From positions 3,534,001-3,598,000 of the forward strand of contig OY781105.1 of assembly GCA_963676635.1 (NCBI GenBank): a DNA stretch of 64,000 bases, read 5' to 3'. The notes under the pieces are model-generated. The model saw nothing but the letters and a program-made list of their open reading frames with translations, did no database searches and had not been told where the DNA came from. The stretch comes from GCA-002708315 sp963676635. Its GTDB lineage: Bacteria; Bacteroidota; Bacteroidia; Bacteroidales; F082. Both the position numbers and the translations under genes were made by a program. Positions 52,501 to 60,464 of the stretch are shown here, in pieces (position 1 is the stretch's first letter; every line of letters starts with the position of its first letter).

Positions 52501-53879
52501 AAACCATATTGAGTATTAAAACAGCTTCTGTTACTTATTCCTCAGGATATGGTATGGTACTTCCCGGATTTATGCCTGTACCTAACTTAATAGGTCTTAA
52601 TACAGCAGAAAATGCTCCTGGGCTTGGGTTTATTTTCGGTGATCAGGCAGATCTTAAAGAGTATGCTGCTAGTAGCGGATGGATTACCCCTGATACAATT
52701 TTGAATACGGCATATGCTAAAAAAGCTACAGAATCATTCTCGTATAAGCTAAGTGCTGAAATATTGGGGGCAATAAGAATTGATGTTGATGGTGATAGGA
52801 TATATGCAAGTAACTACAGGTCGTATTTTAGAAATGGAAATACTATTGATGACCCGGTATTTGAAGAGTTTACGCCTGTTGATGGTGGGAACTTCAGCGC
52901 ATCATATTCGATGATTAATACAGCCTTTAATAGTAGTAATGGGCAGGAAATATCGGAAGTATTTAATAACTTTCTTGGGTCAAGACAGGAAATAGCTTAC
53001 AGACTTGCTGAGAATAATCCTGGCTGGGATGGTGAAGAGGTTTATGACTCACTTGCTGGTGCAAAATTCCCTAAAGGATATACTTCTACTTCACAGGAGG
53101 TGCTTTATTATTCTTTCCTTTCGGCTTATACAGGAAAAAGTGCTTCCAGTGCCAATATTAAAAGTCCTTTTATTGATTTCCCAATACCTAACTGGAGAGT
53201 TACTTTTAATGGCTTAACGAAGATCGAAGCTGTTGGTAAGTTGTTTAGAACTGTCAATATTACTCATGGTTACAGATCAATGTTGACTATTGCATCATGG
53301 TCTACTAATGTTGACTTTGATCCTAATACACCGAATAGATACTTCCCTAATTCTAATAACTATATTACGCAGTATGATGTGGGAATTGTGTCTCTTACAG
53401 AACAATTTAGCCCTTTGATTGGAGTGGATGTAACGATGCATAATAGCCTTACTGCGAAGGTTGAATATAAGAAAACAAGAAAAATGGACCTAAGCTTTGT
53501 TAATAATCAGGTGACAGAAGTTGTTGGTGGAGAGGTTGTTGTTGGGCTTGGATATCGTATTAAAAATTTAAAGTTCTCAGTAGGATCGCTCAGTGGCACA
53601 GGTAAAAGTAAAAGTTATACCAGTGATCTTAATCTGAAATTGGACTTTGGAATAAGGGATAATAAAACAACCCTTAGAAGAACAGATGAGGTTAATAATC
53701 AGATATCTGCCGGATCAAAGCAATATACTTTGAACTTTGCAGGTGACTACATGCTAAGTAAGAGTATTCAACTTAAATTATATTATAACTGGACAAGTAA
53801 TAATCCGTACGTATCATCGCAAATGCCTAACGCAACAACAAGTGGTGGGTTTAGTCTGAGATTTAATCTTGCTCAGTAG
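46572..53879 (+). CDS. sprA: SprA/Sov, T9SS outer-membrane translocon
   Basis: The 2435-residue protein matches the family length (about 2400-2500). It forms the giant 36-strand beta-barrel through which T9SS cargo crosses the outer membrane. A signal peptide (LNRFAILFFISFLVIVPWSVRA, cleavage near 31) precedes it. Family-like blocks include RIFGSNSIDIRPQGSAEVSFGIL, KIQMNVVAKIGDKIEFKANYNTESSF, FSQQQSETKNITVEGG, YIDDFEGASSSIDLKS and the barrel-end VSSQMPNATTSGGFSLRFN. No ATG exists before the signal sequence: the frame is closed by TGA at 46566-46568, so the start is TTG at 46572 (or 46587), after AGGTGAG. The order ruvA-sprA-gcvH is, from memory, conserved in the phylum. Confidence 0.96.
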   Translation: MTETNLYNILNRFAILFFISFLVIVPWSVRAQFVNTPDTTSVADSSKVNLIFPFDDVTGNPFLDNQNSSPLFLSPPSNIQREIIFNPETNKYEFVNKIGDFNYRTPSEMDFDEYQDYEMNNDINQYWNERNETVGTEEGERLIPKIYVGGEAFDRIFGSNSIDIRPQGSAEVSFGILSTKRDDPALDVRQRKTTNFDFNMKIQMNVVAKIGDKIEFKANYNTESSFDFENTLKLKYEGKEDEIIQLIEAGNVSLPLSSTLISGSQALFGVKSELQFGRTHVTAIFSQQQSETKNITVEGGAQTQRFQLTALDYEENRHFFLSHTFRDDYPKALNELPIIASDLNITKIEVWVTNIGSATDENRNIVAFTDLGEGEENDIYCPYVRPLPGGARPSNYSNSLMHSLDTNQLRRISSVTNYLSGDPFHIGRTNYFVAGEDYVKLENARKLRETEYTVNDKLGFISLNTTLSSDQVLAVAYQYTVIGSDSVYQVGEFSDQGIVAPDNLVVKLLRSNTLNTNMPMWDLMMKNVYSIGAYQVQQSNFMFNILYSGNKEGVPTGYFTEGPSGTTGVPLIHLFGLDNLDNQLNPIPGGDGMFDFIDGATINGGTIQASNGRIFFTKLEPFGSYIRDSIFPDNPDYANKYAYDSLYSMTKSGAEQYPDKNKFLLEGMYSSSGGADISLNALNVPQGSVKVTAGGVPLVENVDYTVDYTLGRVKIINEGILNSGVPINVSLESNSMFNIQQKRMMGVRVDHEINKDFHIGGTLLNLHERPLTQKVNYGDDPISNTMWGLDMSYHTESRWLTKMVDKLPGISTKEVSQVNVDAEVAQFIPGHSKAIGNTGTSYIDDFEGASSSIDLKSISSWFMASTPQGQQNLFPEASVTDVSGSNTYAYGKNRAKLAWYIIDPLFYDVRGGYRPTNVDKDEISKNSVRQVLQKEVFPNKDYNVNNIPTNIAVFNMAYFPAEKGSYNYDVDAGPYSDGINEDGSLANPESRWGGIMREIETTDFEAANIEYIEFWMMDPFAEEDETENSGELYINLGEISEDILKDGRKVYENGLPVSDVVEDVDTTIWGRIPSLQALVESFSSEGGSREFQDVGYDGLGNDAERSWYNTTYLDLIRQKYGAGSQAYLDADEDPSNDDYHYFRGSDYDVEAEYSSVTERYKKYNNSQGNSPTDAQNPEAYPTAATNLPNVEDINRDNTLSETERYFQYKIDIDPAKMEVGQNYITDIQEGVYTPVNDVSTKKTVKWYQFKIPVQNPDDIIGNISDFRSIRFMRMFMRGFEKSIVTRFATFELVRGEWRRYDHPILNAGDYQTGDYGNETNFTVSTVSIEENGSREPVPYNLPPGIDRETNFGTTSYVMQNEQSLELTIADLFDGDARGVYKTTEFDFRQYKKLKMFVHAEKMLENQELYYGDLTAFIRVGSDFTDNYYEYEVPLQFTKWGTASGSRDSIWPEVNNFDIDLEKLVEVKQNRNIALRDPNTQLALNKPYVEYDGKNKITVVGSPSISDVKGILLGVRNPRQESVIDDDDGNSKSAIVWFDELRLTDFNDHAGWAATGRVEAVLADLGRVVVSGSHSTAGFASLEKKISQISLEATTNFMVATDIDVGNFFGKESGVRIPVHYDYALTRITPEYNPLDPDVKLRDELDTYDNKTERDSVRDLVIDNTTRQNLNLMNVRKDRVGRDNKQRIYDIENFDVSFAYTQDKHHDIDYEYDNMNQYRGGLGYYFNPKPKNYKPFNKVKAFSNKNLKLISDFNFYLLPKTFSFRTDMDRSIRKVLYRDKSLGDIIIKPTVDRNWVWTRDYDFKYDFSKSLTLEFNAGANAFIKEPTIYPDKETEEWQQYKDSVWRDIYNGGTLKNYNQTFKVTYNVPFKKIPVLDWVTASASYQALYKWSASATSIQKRMGNTIENANQKQLNGKLDFSNLYNKVPYFKKLTRKNNRRSSPASRVRGTAPQPPNTENDTVEKPRVNYAKIIGETIVKTILSIKTASVTYSSGYGMVLPGFMPVPNLIGLNTAENAPGLGFIFGDQADLKEYAASSGWITPDTILNTAYAKKATESFSYKLSAEILGAIRIDVDGDRIYASNYRSYFRNGNTIDDPVFEEFTPVDGGNFSASYSMINTAFNSSNGQEISEVFNNFLGSRQEIAYRLAENNPGWDGEEVYDSLAGAKFPKGYTSTSQEVLYYSFLSAYTGKSASSANIKSPFIDFPIPNWRVTFNGLTKIEAVGKLFRTVNITHGYRSMLTIASWSTNVDFDPNTPNRYFPNSNNYITQYDVGIVSLTEQFSPLIGVDVTMHNSLTAKVEYKKTRKMDLSFVNNQVTEVVGGEVVVGLGYRIKNLKFSVGSLSGTGKSKSYTSDLNLKLDFGIRDNKTTLRRTDEVNNQISAGSKQYTLNFAGDYMLSKSIQLKLYYNWTSNNPYVSSQMPNATTSGGFSLRFNLAQ

Positions 53880-54006
53880 TCTATCCTTTGTTTAATCAGA
53901 GCTTATGTTGATAACTAATTTAAGTAATAGAATATCAGATTTATGGCTCTGTTATTTATATAGCAAAAAAATAACATATTCTTTTAATGGACCGAAAAAA
54001 ATACAC

Positions 54007-54014
54007 TAAATTTG
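54007..54014 (+). promoter_or_regulatory. Candidate -7 element for gcvH
   Basis: TAAATTTG matches TAnnTTTG, 17 bp before the gcvH ATG. Confidence 0.5.
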
Positions 54015-54031
54015 ACACGTTTTAAAATATA

Positions 54032-54418
54032 ATGATAATGAATATTCCTGAAAATTTACTTTACACAGAAGATCATGAATGGATCAGAGTTGAGGGCGAA
54101 TATGCATATATAGGTGTTACTGATTTCGCTCAGAAAGAACTTGGCGATGTTGTATTCGTTGAGGTAGAAACTGTTGATGAAGAATTGGAAAAAGGAGAAA
54201 CCTTTGGCACAATTGAAGCAGTTAAAACTGTTAGTGATATGTTTATGCCAGTTGGTGGAACAGTTGTTGAGTTTAATGACAAACTGGAAGATGAACCTGA
54301 TGTTATAAACAAAGATGCTTATGGTGAAGGATGGGTTATTAAGATTAAAGTTGCTGATGCAGCTGAACTTGACGAGCTTCTTGATTGTAAAGCTTATGCT
54401 GAAAATATAGAAGCATAA
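54032..54418 (+). CDS. gcvH: Glycine cleavage system H protein
   Basis: A 128-residue lipoyl carrier that shuttles the aminomethyl group between the P, T and L proteins of glycine cleavage. The lipoylated lysine is K65 in IEAVKTVSDMFMP, and the family start YTEDHEWIRVEG is present. Length is normal. The ATG at 54038 (M3) is an alternative start. The P, T and L genes are not in the window. It is followed 6 bp later by the VanZ-like gene. Confidence 0.97.
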   Translation: MIMNIPENLLYTEDHEWIRVEGEYAYIGVTDFAQKELGDVVFVEVETVDEELEKGETFGTIEAVKTVSDMFMPVGGTVVEFNDKLEDEPDVINKDAYGEGWVIKIKVADAAELDELLDCKAYAENIEA

Positions 54419-54424
54419 TCTGGT

Positions 54425-54823
54425 ATGTGTCTAAAACGGCTGTGGCCTTCTATAATCTGGGCAGTGATAATACTGTTATTGACAGGACTGCCCGGAAATT
54501 ATTTCCCTGAAGTTGTTTCTTTCTGGGAGTGGCTTTCGCCGGATAAAGTAGTTCATTTAGGAATATTTGGCGTGCAATCGTTTCTAATGCTTATTGCTCA
54601 GAAACAATATCTGTCACGTAAAAGCCGTTATAGAATTACAGCAATTATTTTAACTTCTGCAATAATATTTGCTGCGTTGACTGAAATCATGCAGTCTTAT
54701 GTGTTTATAAGAAGAGATGGGAATTATTTTGATTTTTTCGCAGATGTCGCAGGAGTGTTTATCGGATTGTTGGCATACAATTTGCTTGTTAAAAAGAAAA
54801 TGGCAAATAAGAATATAGATTAG
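54425..54823 (+). CDS. VanZ family membrane protein
   Basis: A 132-residue protein with about four membrane segments and the VanZ-like pattern: LPGNYFPEV, SPDKVVHLGIFGVQSFLM, and a C-terminal DFFADVAGVFIGLLAYNLL. VanZ lends low-level teicoplanin resistance in enterococci, but family members in Bacteroidota have no proven role. The position after sprA and gcvH and before the tonB-like gene suggests one transcript. Resistance should not be assumed from the name. Confidence 0.85.
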   Translation: MCLKRLWPSIIWAVIILLLTGLPGNYFPEVVSFWEWLSPDKVVHLGIFGVQSFLMLIAQKQYLSRKSRYRITAIILTSAIIFAALTEIMQSYVFIRRDGNYFDFFADVAGVFIGLLAYNLLVKKKMANKNID

Positions 54824-54873
54824 AAGAAATTATTATTTTAGCCAAAAATTAGGAAATTATAAACTTTTATCAA

Positions 54874-55551
54874 ATGGAAACCAGAACGACAAAAAAGGCA
54901 GACCTGGAAAACAAAAAAGGATACTTTTTTGAAATTGGTCTGATTGTTGCTCTTTTGGTTGTATTTGCTGCGTTTGAGTACAAAAGCTATGATAAAATCA
55001 CTGTTGACATTCAACAGCGCGCGGTAGATGATACACCTGAAGAAATTATCCCTATTACTGAACAGAAGGTTAAGCCACCTCCACCACCTCCACCAAAACA
55101 AGTAACTAAAATTACTATTGTTGAGGATGATGTGGAAGTAGAAGATGAAATCGATATCGATGTAGATGCTGATGATGAAACCGAAATGGAAGAATATATT
55201 CCAATGGAGGAAGAAGAAGAGGAAATCGTAGAAGCTGAAATCTTTACAGTAGTTGAATCGATGCCTGAGTATCCCGGAGGTATGGGTGAACTGATGAAAT
55301 ATCTTGGTACCAGTATTAAATATCCTCCTTTAGCTAAGGAAAGTGGAATTCAGGGTCGTGTGTTTATTAACTTTGTTGTGGAACCCGACGGAAGTATCTC
55401 TAATGTTAAAGTGCTTAGAGGTATTGGCGGTGGATGTGACGAAGAAGCTATCAGGGTGGTAAGCCAGATGAAAAAATGGAAACCTGGTATGCAACGCGGT
55501 AAGCCTGTTAGGGTTTCTTATAACCTTCCGGTGAAATTTACTTTACACTAA
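54874..55551 (+). CDS. TonB family energy transducer
   Basis: The 225-residue protein has one N-terminal membrane anchor (17-36), a poly-proline segment (KPPPPPPPKQ, 67-76), a strongly acidic linker (~84-122) rich in Glu and Asp, and a C-terminal TonB domain (PEYPGGMGELMKYLGTSIKYPPLAKESGIQGRVFINFVVE, given in parts in the family consensus). It transmits proton-motive force from ExbBD to outer-membrane receptors such as the one at 27-29.7 kb. exbB/exbD are not nearby. A bidirectional terminator follows. Confidence 0.93.
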   Translation: METRTTKKADLENKKGYFFEIGLIVALLVVFAAFEYKSYDKITVDIQQRAVDDTPEEIIPITEQKVKPPPPPPPKQVTKITIVEDDVEVEDEIDIDVDADDETEMEEYIPMEEEEEEIVEAEIFTVVESMPEYPGGMGELMKYLGTSIKYPPLAKESGIQGRVFINFVVEPDGSISNVKVLRGIGGGCDEEAIRVVSQMKKWKPGMQRGKPVRVSYNLPVKFTLH

Positions 55552-55571
55552 TATAAAGGTCTGAAGAAATT

Positions 55572-55605
55572 AAAAAAGGCTGTCCAATCGGACAGCCTTT
55601 TTTTT
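55572..55605 (+). terminator. Bidirectional intrinsic terminator between tonB-like gene and rocD
   Basis: The stem GGCTGTCC / GGACAGCC with tetraloop AATC is flanked by A6 and T8, and serves both convergent genes. Confidence 0.93.
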
Positions 55606-55620
55606 ATACCTGATATTTTG

Positions 55621-56844
55621 TTATTCAAATGAAAGTATTGATTTCTTTATTATTTCAATAGCTTCATGAAGTTGCTCTTCGCTGATTACCAATGGTGGAG
55701 CAAAACGAATAATATGATCATGTGTAGGTTTGGCAAGAACACCGTTCTCAGCCATCTTAATACACACATCCATCGCTGTTTTACCATTCTTTGGTTTAAT
55801 AACAACAGCGTTTAGTAATCCTTTACCTCTTACTATCTCAACCATTTCTGAGTCGATAGACTTCATTTCTTCACGGAATATCTTTCCTAATTTCTCTGCT
55901 TTTTCAGCAAGCTTCTCTTCTTTGATAACTTCCAAAGCAGCTACTGCTACTTTTGCTGCTATTGGATTGCCTCCAAAGGTTGACCCATGTTGACCAGGTT
56001 TGATGGTTAACATTATCTCATCATCTGCTAAAACCGCTGAAACAGGATACGCGCCTCCTGAAAGGGCTTTCCCTAAGATAAGGATATCAGGACGTACACC
56101 TTCATGGTCACTTGCCAGTAGCTTTCCTGTACGTGCAATGCCTGTCTGTACTTCATCTGCAATAAATAATACGTTCTTTGCCTTACAGAGATCATAAGCT
56201 TTCTTAAGGTATCCTTCATCAGGTACAAATACTCCTGCTTCACCCTGAATAGGCTCTACTAAAAATCCTGCTACATCCGGATCTTTCAGAGCTTCTTCTA
56301 ATGCGTTGATGTCGTTGTAAGGGATGGTTATAAACCCTGGTGTATAAGGACCAAAACCGCCTCTTGCTTCAGGGTCTGTAGACATAGAAATGATTGTAAT
56401 TGTACGACCGTGAAAGTTGTCGCCGCATACGATAATCTTTGCTTTATTGGCTTCTATACCTTTAACATCATATGCCCATTTTCTGCATAATTTTAATGCG
56501 GTTTCATCTGCTTCTGCTCCTGTATTCATTGGCAGAACCTTGTCATAACCGAAGTATGATGTTATATACTTTTCATATGTTCCAAGTGCATCACTGTAAA
56601 AAGCTCTTGAGGTAAGTGTCAGTGTTTTAGCCTGACTTACCAGTGCGTCAATAATCTTTGGGTGACAATGCCCTTGGTTTACTGCTGAATATGCTGATAG
56701 GAAATCGAAATATTCTTTGCCTTCAACATCCCATACTTTTGCTCCTTCTCCTTTTGAAAGAACTACTCCCAGTGGATGATAATTATGTGCACCATACTTA
56801 TCTTCCAGTTCCATTGCCATCTTTGATGTTAATTTCTCTGTCAT
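55621..56844 (-). CDS. rocD: Ornithine aminotransferase
   Basis: A 407-residue class III PLP aminotransferase converting ornithine to glutamate semialdehyde. The PLP lysine is K259 in ILGKALSGGAYPVSAV. Other blocks are GAHNYHPLGVVLSKGEGAKVWD, FLSAYSAVNQGHCHPKI, MNTGAEADETALKLCRKW, FHGRTITIISMSTD and ADEVQTGIARTGKLL. The N-terminal YGAHNYHPL is specific to ornithine aminotransferases rather than acetylornithine enzymes. It is a single gene with its own -7 element and terminator; it links arginine/ornithine and proline metabolism. Confidence 0.95.
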   Translation of the reverse strand: MTEKLTSKMAMELEDKYGAHNYHPLGVVLSKGEGAKVWDVEGKEYFDFLSAYSAVNQGHCHPKIIDALVSQAKTLTLTSRAFYSDALGTYEKYITSYFGYDKVLPMNTGAEADETALKLCRKWAYDVKGIEANKAKIIVCGDNFHGRTITIISMSTDPEARGGFGPYTPGFITIPYNDINALEEALKDPDVAGFLVEPIQGEAGVFVPDEGYLKKAYDLCKAKNVLFIADEVQTGIARTGKLLASDHEGVRPDILILGKALSGGAYPVSAVLADDEIMLTIKPGQHGSTFGGNPIAAKVAVAALEVIKEEKLAEKAEKLGKIFREEMKSIDSEMVEIVRGKGLLNAVVIKPKNGKTAMDVCIKMAENGVLAKPTHDHIIRFAPPLVISEEQLHEAIEIIKKSILSFE

Positions 56845-56893
56845 AAATGCTTATTTTTTAGTCGATTTATATCGTGTTATAATTTTCAATCTT

Positions 56894-56901
56894 CAAAATT
56901 A
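56894..56901 (-). promoter_or_regulatory. Candidate -7 element for rocD
   Basis: It reads TAATTTTG on the minus strand, matching TAnnTTTG, about 50 bp before the start. Confidence 0.45.
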
Positions 56902-56995
56902 GTACTTAAATGCCGGATATTAATGAAATTATGTGATTTATTGAGAAATTTATACAATTTTTAATCAGTATAAAGAAGCTAAAATGATAATGATA

Positions 56996-58069
56996 CTACA
57001 GTAAGTGCCTGAAAGGGAGAAGTATCCATTCGAAAAATTTATTGATTAGTGGCCTCTCTTCCCATGAAGGATAGTCGAACTCTGTTGTCTCAGCCATTGT
57101 TCTTTTTGTATGGATATGAACCTGATTGGCTATATTTTTATTGCTGCCACATATCATAATTTCATACATATATCTGAAGCTTCTGTAGTCGAAGTTTGAT
57201 GATCCAATGGCAAAAGTTTTGCGATCAACCAGCATGAGTTTTGCATGCAGATTATTGGGTTCGTAAAAAACAATCTTTACTCCTGCTTTAAAAAGTATAC
57301 CGAAATATTTGTTTCTGAGGATATCGATAAGCCCTACATCTGAGTGCTTGGGAAGTATAACATTTACTTGTATTCCTCTTTGAGCTGCTTCCATCATCGC
57401 TTTTCGTAAATTAAATCCTGGAAGGAAATACGGCGTTTCGATAGTGACAGACCTTTTTGCTTCTTTAATTAGTCGTATAAATTTTTTATTTACGTTTTTT
57501 CTTGTAATGGAGGGAGCATCACGTATTATCTCAAATCCTCCGTGGATGATTGGCTTTGTGTTGTATGTGTTGCTTTGTATGTATTTATTGTAGTTTCTGT
57601 AATCTTGTTTAAATAGTTTTACAAAAACTGGTGTGATATTATCAGCCATCCTTAATACCGACTCCCGCCAGTTCATATTGTAGCCTGTTATATTTGAAGA
57701 GCCAATGTACGACACAGCATCATCTATTAGTAGTAACTTTCGGTGGTTTCTTCTGTGACTTCTTGTGAAAACATCTGCATTGTATATGATCTTTTCGAAA
57801 AAACGTACTTCTCCTTTGTTTTTTATGAGCTCATCAAAGTAGCTTTTATCTATTGGCCCCGCTCCCCAGTAATCTATTAGGATTTTTACCTCAACACCTT
57901 CTTTGGCCTTTTTGGTAATTACTCTTTTAAATTGTTCTCCTATCTCATCTTTTCCTATTCTGAATGTTTCAAGGTATATGTACTTCTGAGCACTTTCTAT
58001 ATCTTCAATCATCGCGTTGTAGTACTTTAACGGATCTGAAAAAAGATGATATGGCTCAGATATACTCAT
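56996..58069 (-). CDS. Phospholipase D-fold protein, cardiolipin synthase-like without membrane helices
   Basis: The 357-residue protein has two PLD motifs, HRKLLLID (109-116) and HAKLMLVD (275-282), each followed by IGSSN. The spacing and flanking sequence (NMNWRESVLRM, ETPYFLPGFNLRKAMMEAAQRGIQVNVILP) are typical of cardiolipin synthases. The N-terminal helices of ClsA are absent, as in ClsB-like enzymes, so it would be a peripheral membrane phosphatidyltransferase. It overlaps the upstream TPR gene by 4 bp (ATGA), so translation is coupled. The coupling with a TPR membrane protein is unusual. Confidence 0.85.
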   Translation of the reverse strand: MSISEPYHLFSDPLKYYNAMIEDIESAQKYIYLETFRIGKDEIGEQFKRVITKKAKEGVEVKILIDYWGAGPIDKSYFDELIKNKGEVRFFEKIIYNADVFTRSHRRNHRKLLLIDDAVSYIGSSNITGYNMNWRESVLRMADNITPVFVKLFKQDYRNYNKYIQSNTYNTKPIIHGGFEIIRDAPSITRKNVNKKFIRLIKEAKRSVTIETPYFLPGFNLRKAMMEAAQRGIQVNVILPKHSDVGLIDILRNKYFGILFKAGVKIVFYEPNNLHAKLMLVDRKTFAIGSSNFDYRSFRYMYEIMICGSNKNIANQVHIHTKRTMAETTEFDYPSWEERPLINKFFEWILLPFRHLL

Positions 58070-59457
58070 TTCTTTGCTGATTTTCTTTTAAGGCGTGTTA
58101 ACTCAATGATGACAAATATAATAAGTACAATGAAACTGATAATGGCAAATATTTTCAGTTTGTTTTGTTTCCACCTATTATTTGTGCTATTAGTGATATC
58201 TGTATGATTACTGGTATCAATCTTTTGGAAAATACTATCATACTTTTCTGACTCAAGCTCATAGTATTTATCAATAATTGTGTCCTTTCCTCTAATATAC
58301 AAACTAAAATATTTTTCAAAGTTATCATATTCACAAATCTTTGCATAGCATTGTATAAAGCCTTGATAACACCCGTTTATGTATTCTGTTTGGTTTGTTT
58401 CTTTCGCAATCTTGAGTGATTTTTGATAATACTCTATGGCTTCTGGTATTTTATCCATTGTGAAATATGTACTACCTATATTATAATATACCATCGCCAG
58501 TGATGTAACAAATCCGTTATCCTTGTACAAATTCTCACTCTCGCGGAAGTAGTCAAGGGCTTTGGTGTAGTCTTCCATATTTGCATAAAGTGTACCGATG
58601 TTGTTTTTCAACAGGGCTATGCCCACCATATCTTCTACTTTCTTTTTGAGCTTAAGTGATTTTTCGTAAAGAATTCGGGCTTTCTTATAGTTCTTGAACT
58701 CAAAATTGTATATTTCAGCCATGTTACCATAAATAATGGACATTGTTCTGTCATTATCATCTTCTTTGTATATATCAATAGCTTTTTGATAATATTCCAG
58801 TGCCGTGTCGAATTGTTTCCAATGTTTATAAATAATTCCGATGGCATTATAGCTTAATGCAATCCCATGTTTGTTGTTTATTTCAGTGTATATTGCCAAT
58901 GATCCGGTATAGAACTCCATTGATTTATTATAAGCATTGCTGTAGTAACAAACATTTCCCATCTGCATCAATGATGTTGCCATGCCTTTTTTATTCTTTA
59001 GTTTCTTTTCCAGATTGTATGATTTCTGATGATATTCAAATGACTTATCCAGCTTTCCCCATTCTTCATATATCAGCCCAATGTTGTTCAAACAGTCTGC
59101 CTGTCCTTGATAATTATCTATATCTGTATATAATTTCAGACTTTTTTTAAAGCATTCAACGGATTCATTAAGAGACCCATTATAATAGTAACTGACGCCC
59201 TGTGACTTTTTGATTTTAGCCATTTGAAGTGTATTGCCGGATGATTGTGCTTCATCGAATGCTATATCTGAATATTTAATACAGTCTGAGTAGTTTATGT
59301 TACGTGATGCTTCAGATAATTGTAATAATGTGCTGATTCTGTTTTCTCCTTTCTGTTTCTCAACAATATTTTTCAGACTGTCAATAACAAACAAGTTGTT
59401 TGATGCCAACAGGACAATGGGGAAAAAGCATATTATTATAATTGATGTTATACGCAT
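58066..59457 (-). CDS. TPR-repeat protein with signal peptide and C-terminal membrane anchor
   Basis: The 463-residue protein has a signal peptide (MRITSIIIICFFPIVLLASNN), about eight tetratricopeptide repeats over residues 35-370 (for example ADCLNNIGLIYEEWGKLDKSFEYHQKSYNLEK), and a C-terminal membrane segment (~433-455) ending in basic residues. In this phylum such proteins often continue into a histidine kinase or LuxR domain; here the protein ends just after the anchor, so only the sensor-like part exists. It is translationally coupled to the PLD-fold gene. Only 4 bases separate its -7 element from the ATG, which suggests a leaderless mRNA. Confidence 0.85.
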   Translation of the reverse strand: MRITSIIIICFFPIVLLASNNLFVIDSLKNIVEKQKGENRISTLLQLSEASRNINYSDCIKYSDIAFDEAQSSGNTLQMAKIKKSQGVSYYYNGSLNESVECFKKSLKLYTDIDNYQGQADCLNNIGLIYEEWGKLDKSFEYHQKSYNLEKKLKNKKGMATSLMQMGNVCYYSNAYNKSMEFYTGSLAIYTEINNKHGIALSYNAIGIIYKHWKQFDTALEYYQKAIDIYKEDDNDRTMSIIYGNMAEIYNFEFKNYKKARILYEKSLKLKKKVEDMVGIALLKNNIGTLYANMEDYTKALDYFRESENLYKDNGFVTSLAMVYYNIGSTYFTMDKIPEAIEYYQKSLKIAKETNQTEYINGCYQGFIQCYAKICEYDNFEKYFSLYIRGKDTIIDKYYELESEKYDSIFQKIDTSNHTDITNSTNNRWKQNKLKIFAIISFIVLIIFVIIELTRLKRKSAKK

Positions 59458-59461
59458 ATGG

Positions 59462-59469
59462 CAAAGTTA
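59462..59469 (-). promoter_or_regulatory. -7 element abutting the TPR gene start
   Basis: It reads TAACTTTG on the minus strand with only 4 bases between it and the ATG at 59457. Transcription would start at or next to the start codon. Confidence 0.5.
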
Positions 59470-59558
59470 TAAAGAAAACTTATAGCATATCTTATGCATT
59501 TGAGGAAAAATTATTTGTATTCAGTTAAATAAACTTATTGTTCTCTAAAAGGATACTT

Positions 59559-59566
59559 TATCTTTG
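59559..59566 (+). promoter_or_regulatory. Candidate promoter of the yicC-gmk-nadD operon
   Basis: TATCTTTG is preceded by TTATTG at 59535-59540 with an 18-bp gap, a good -33/-7 pair. It argues that the TTG at 59538 is promoter sequence, not a start codon. Confidence 0.6.
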
Positions 59567-59585
59567 TGGTAAAATTATAAATCTG

Positions 59586-60461
59586 ATGATTAAATCGATG
59601 ACAGGTTTTGGTAAATATGTTAGCAAAACCGAAAATGCGGATATTACTGTTGAGATACGATCACTGAATTCAAAACAGCTTGATCTGGGGGTCAGACTGC
59701 CTCAGATGCTTAAGGAAAAAGAAATTGAAATTAGAAAAATGATTTCTTCAGTCTTGCTGAGAGGAAAAGTTGATGTATTTATTACCGTTGATGAGGATGG
59801 TGAAGTTACTCCTGTGGAGATAAATATGTCGTTAGCGAAAAAGTACTACAGTGAGATGGTTAGAATGTCTGATGTTGTGCCTGCAAATTCTGACACAGAT
59901 TATACTTCTCTGGTTTTAAGGATGCCGGAGATTATTAAGGTGAAGGATGTGGAACTGGATGAGAATCTTTGGAGTAATGCAAAGGTTGCTGTTCAAAAGG
60001 CTGTTGAATATCTGGATGTACATAGAACTGAAGAGGGTGTTGTGCTCGAAGTTGACTTTAGGAAACGTGTGGAGAAGATTCTTCAACTGCTTGGTACTGT
60101 CGGGAATTTTGAGAAAAAGAGAGTGCAGAATATTAAGGATAGGATAACGGGTAATATCGAATCTTATCTTAAGGATCCAAATGTGGATATCAACCGACTT
60201 GAACAGGAAATGATTTATTATATCGAAAAGCTGGATATTACTGAAGAGAAAGTCCGCCTTGAAAACAATTGTTTGTATTTTCTGGAAAATCTTGGTAATG
60301 CTGAGTCTTCGGGTAAAAAGCTTGGCTTTATTTCTCAGGAGATAGGCAGAGAGATAAATACTTTGGGCGCAAAAGCAAATGACTCAGATTTGCAGCGTGT
60401 TGTTGTGTTAATGAAAGATGAACTGGAGAAAATTAAAGAGCAGTTATTTAATATTTTGTAG
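59586..60461 (+). CDS. yicC: YicC family endoribonuclease-like protein
   Basis: The 291-residue protein has the family start MIKSMTGFGKYVSK, IRSLNSKQLDLGVRLP, and the DUF1732 C-terminal block RLEQEMIYYIEKLDITEEKVRLENN...LGFISQEIGREINTLGAKANDSDLQ. E. coli YicC has RNase activity and promotes decay of a small RNA; the role here is inferred from that. I set the start at 59586 because the upstream TTG at 59538 lies in the promoter. It is 3 bp before gmk, as in many bacteria. Confidence 0.93.
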   Translation: MIKSMTGFGKYVSKTENADITVEIRSLNSKQLDLGVRLPQMLKEKEIEIRKMISSVLLRGKVDVFITVDEDGEVTPVEINMSLAKKYYSEMVRMSDVVPANSDTDYTSLVLRMPEIIKVKDVELDENLWSNAKVAVQKAVEYLDVHRTEEGVVLEVDFRKRVEKILQLLGTVGNFEKKRVQNIKDRITGNIESYLKDPNVDINRLEQEMIYYIEKLDITEEKVRLENNCLYFLENLGNAESSGKKLGFISQEIGREINTLGAKANDSDLQRVVVLMKDELEKIKEQLFNIL

Positions 60462-60464
60462 GTT

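Noticed and set aside
54425..54823. Glycopeptide resistance gene (vanZ)
   Set aside because: Only the family fold is shared, there are no van genes nearby, and such proteins are common in the phylum without resistance roles.
59538..59585. Upstream TTG start for yicC
   Set aside because: The codon lies in the -33 box of a good promoter, and family members begin at MIKSMTGFGK.
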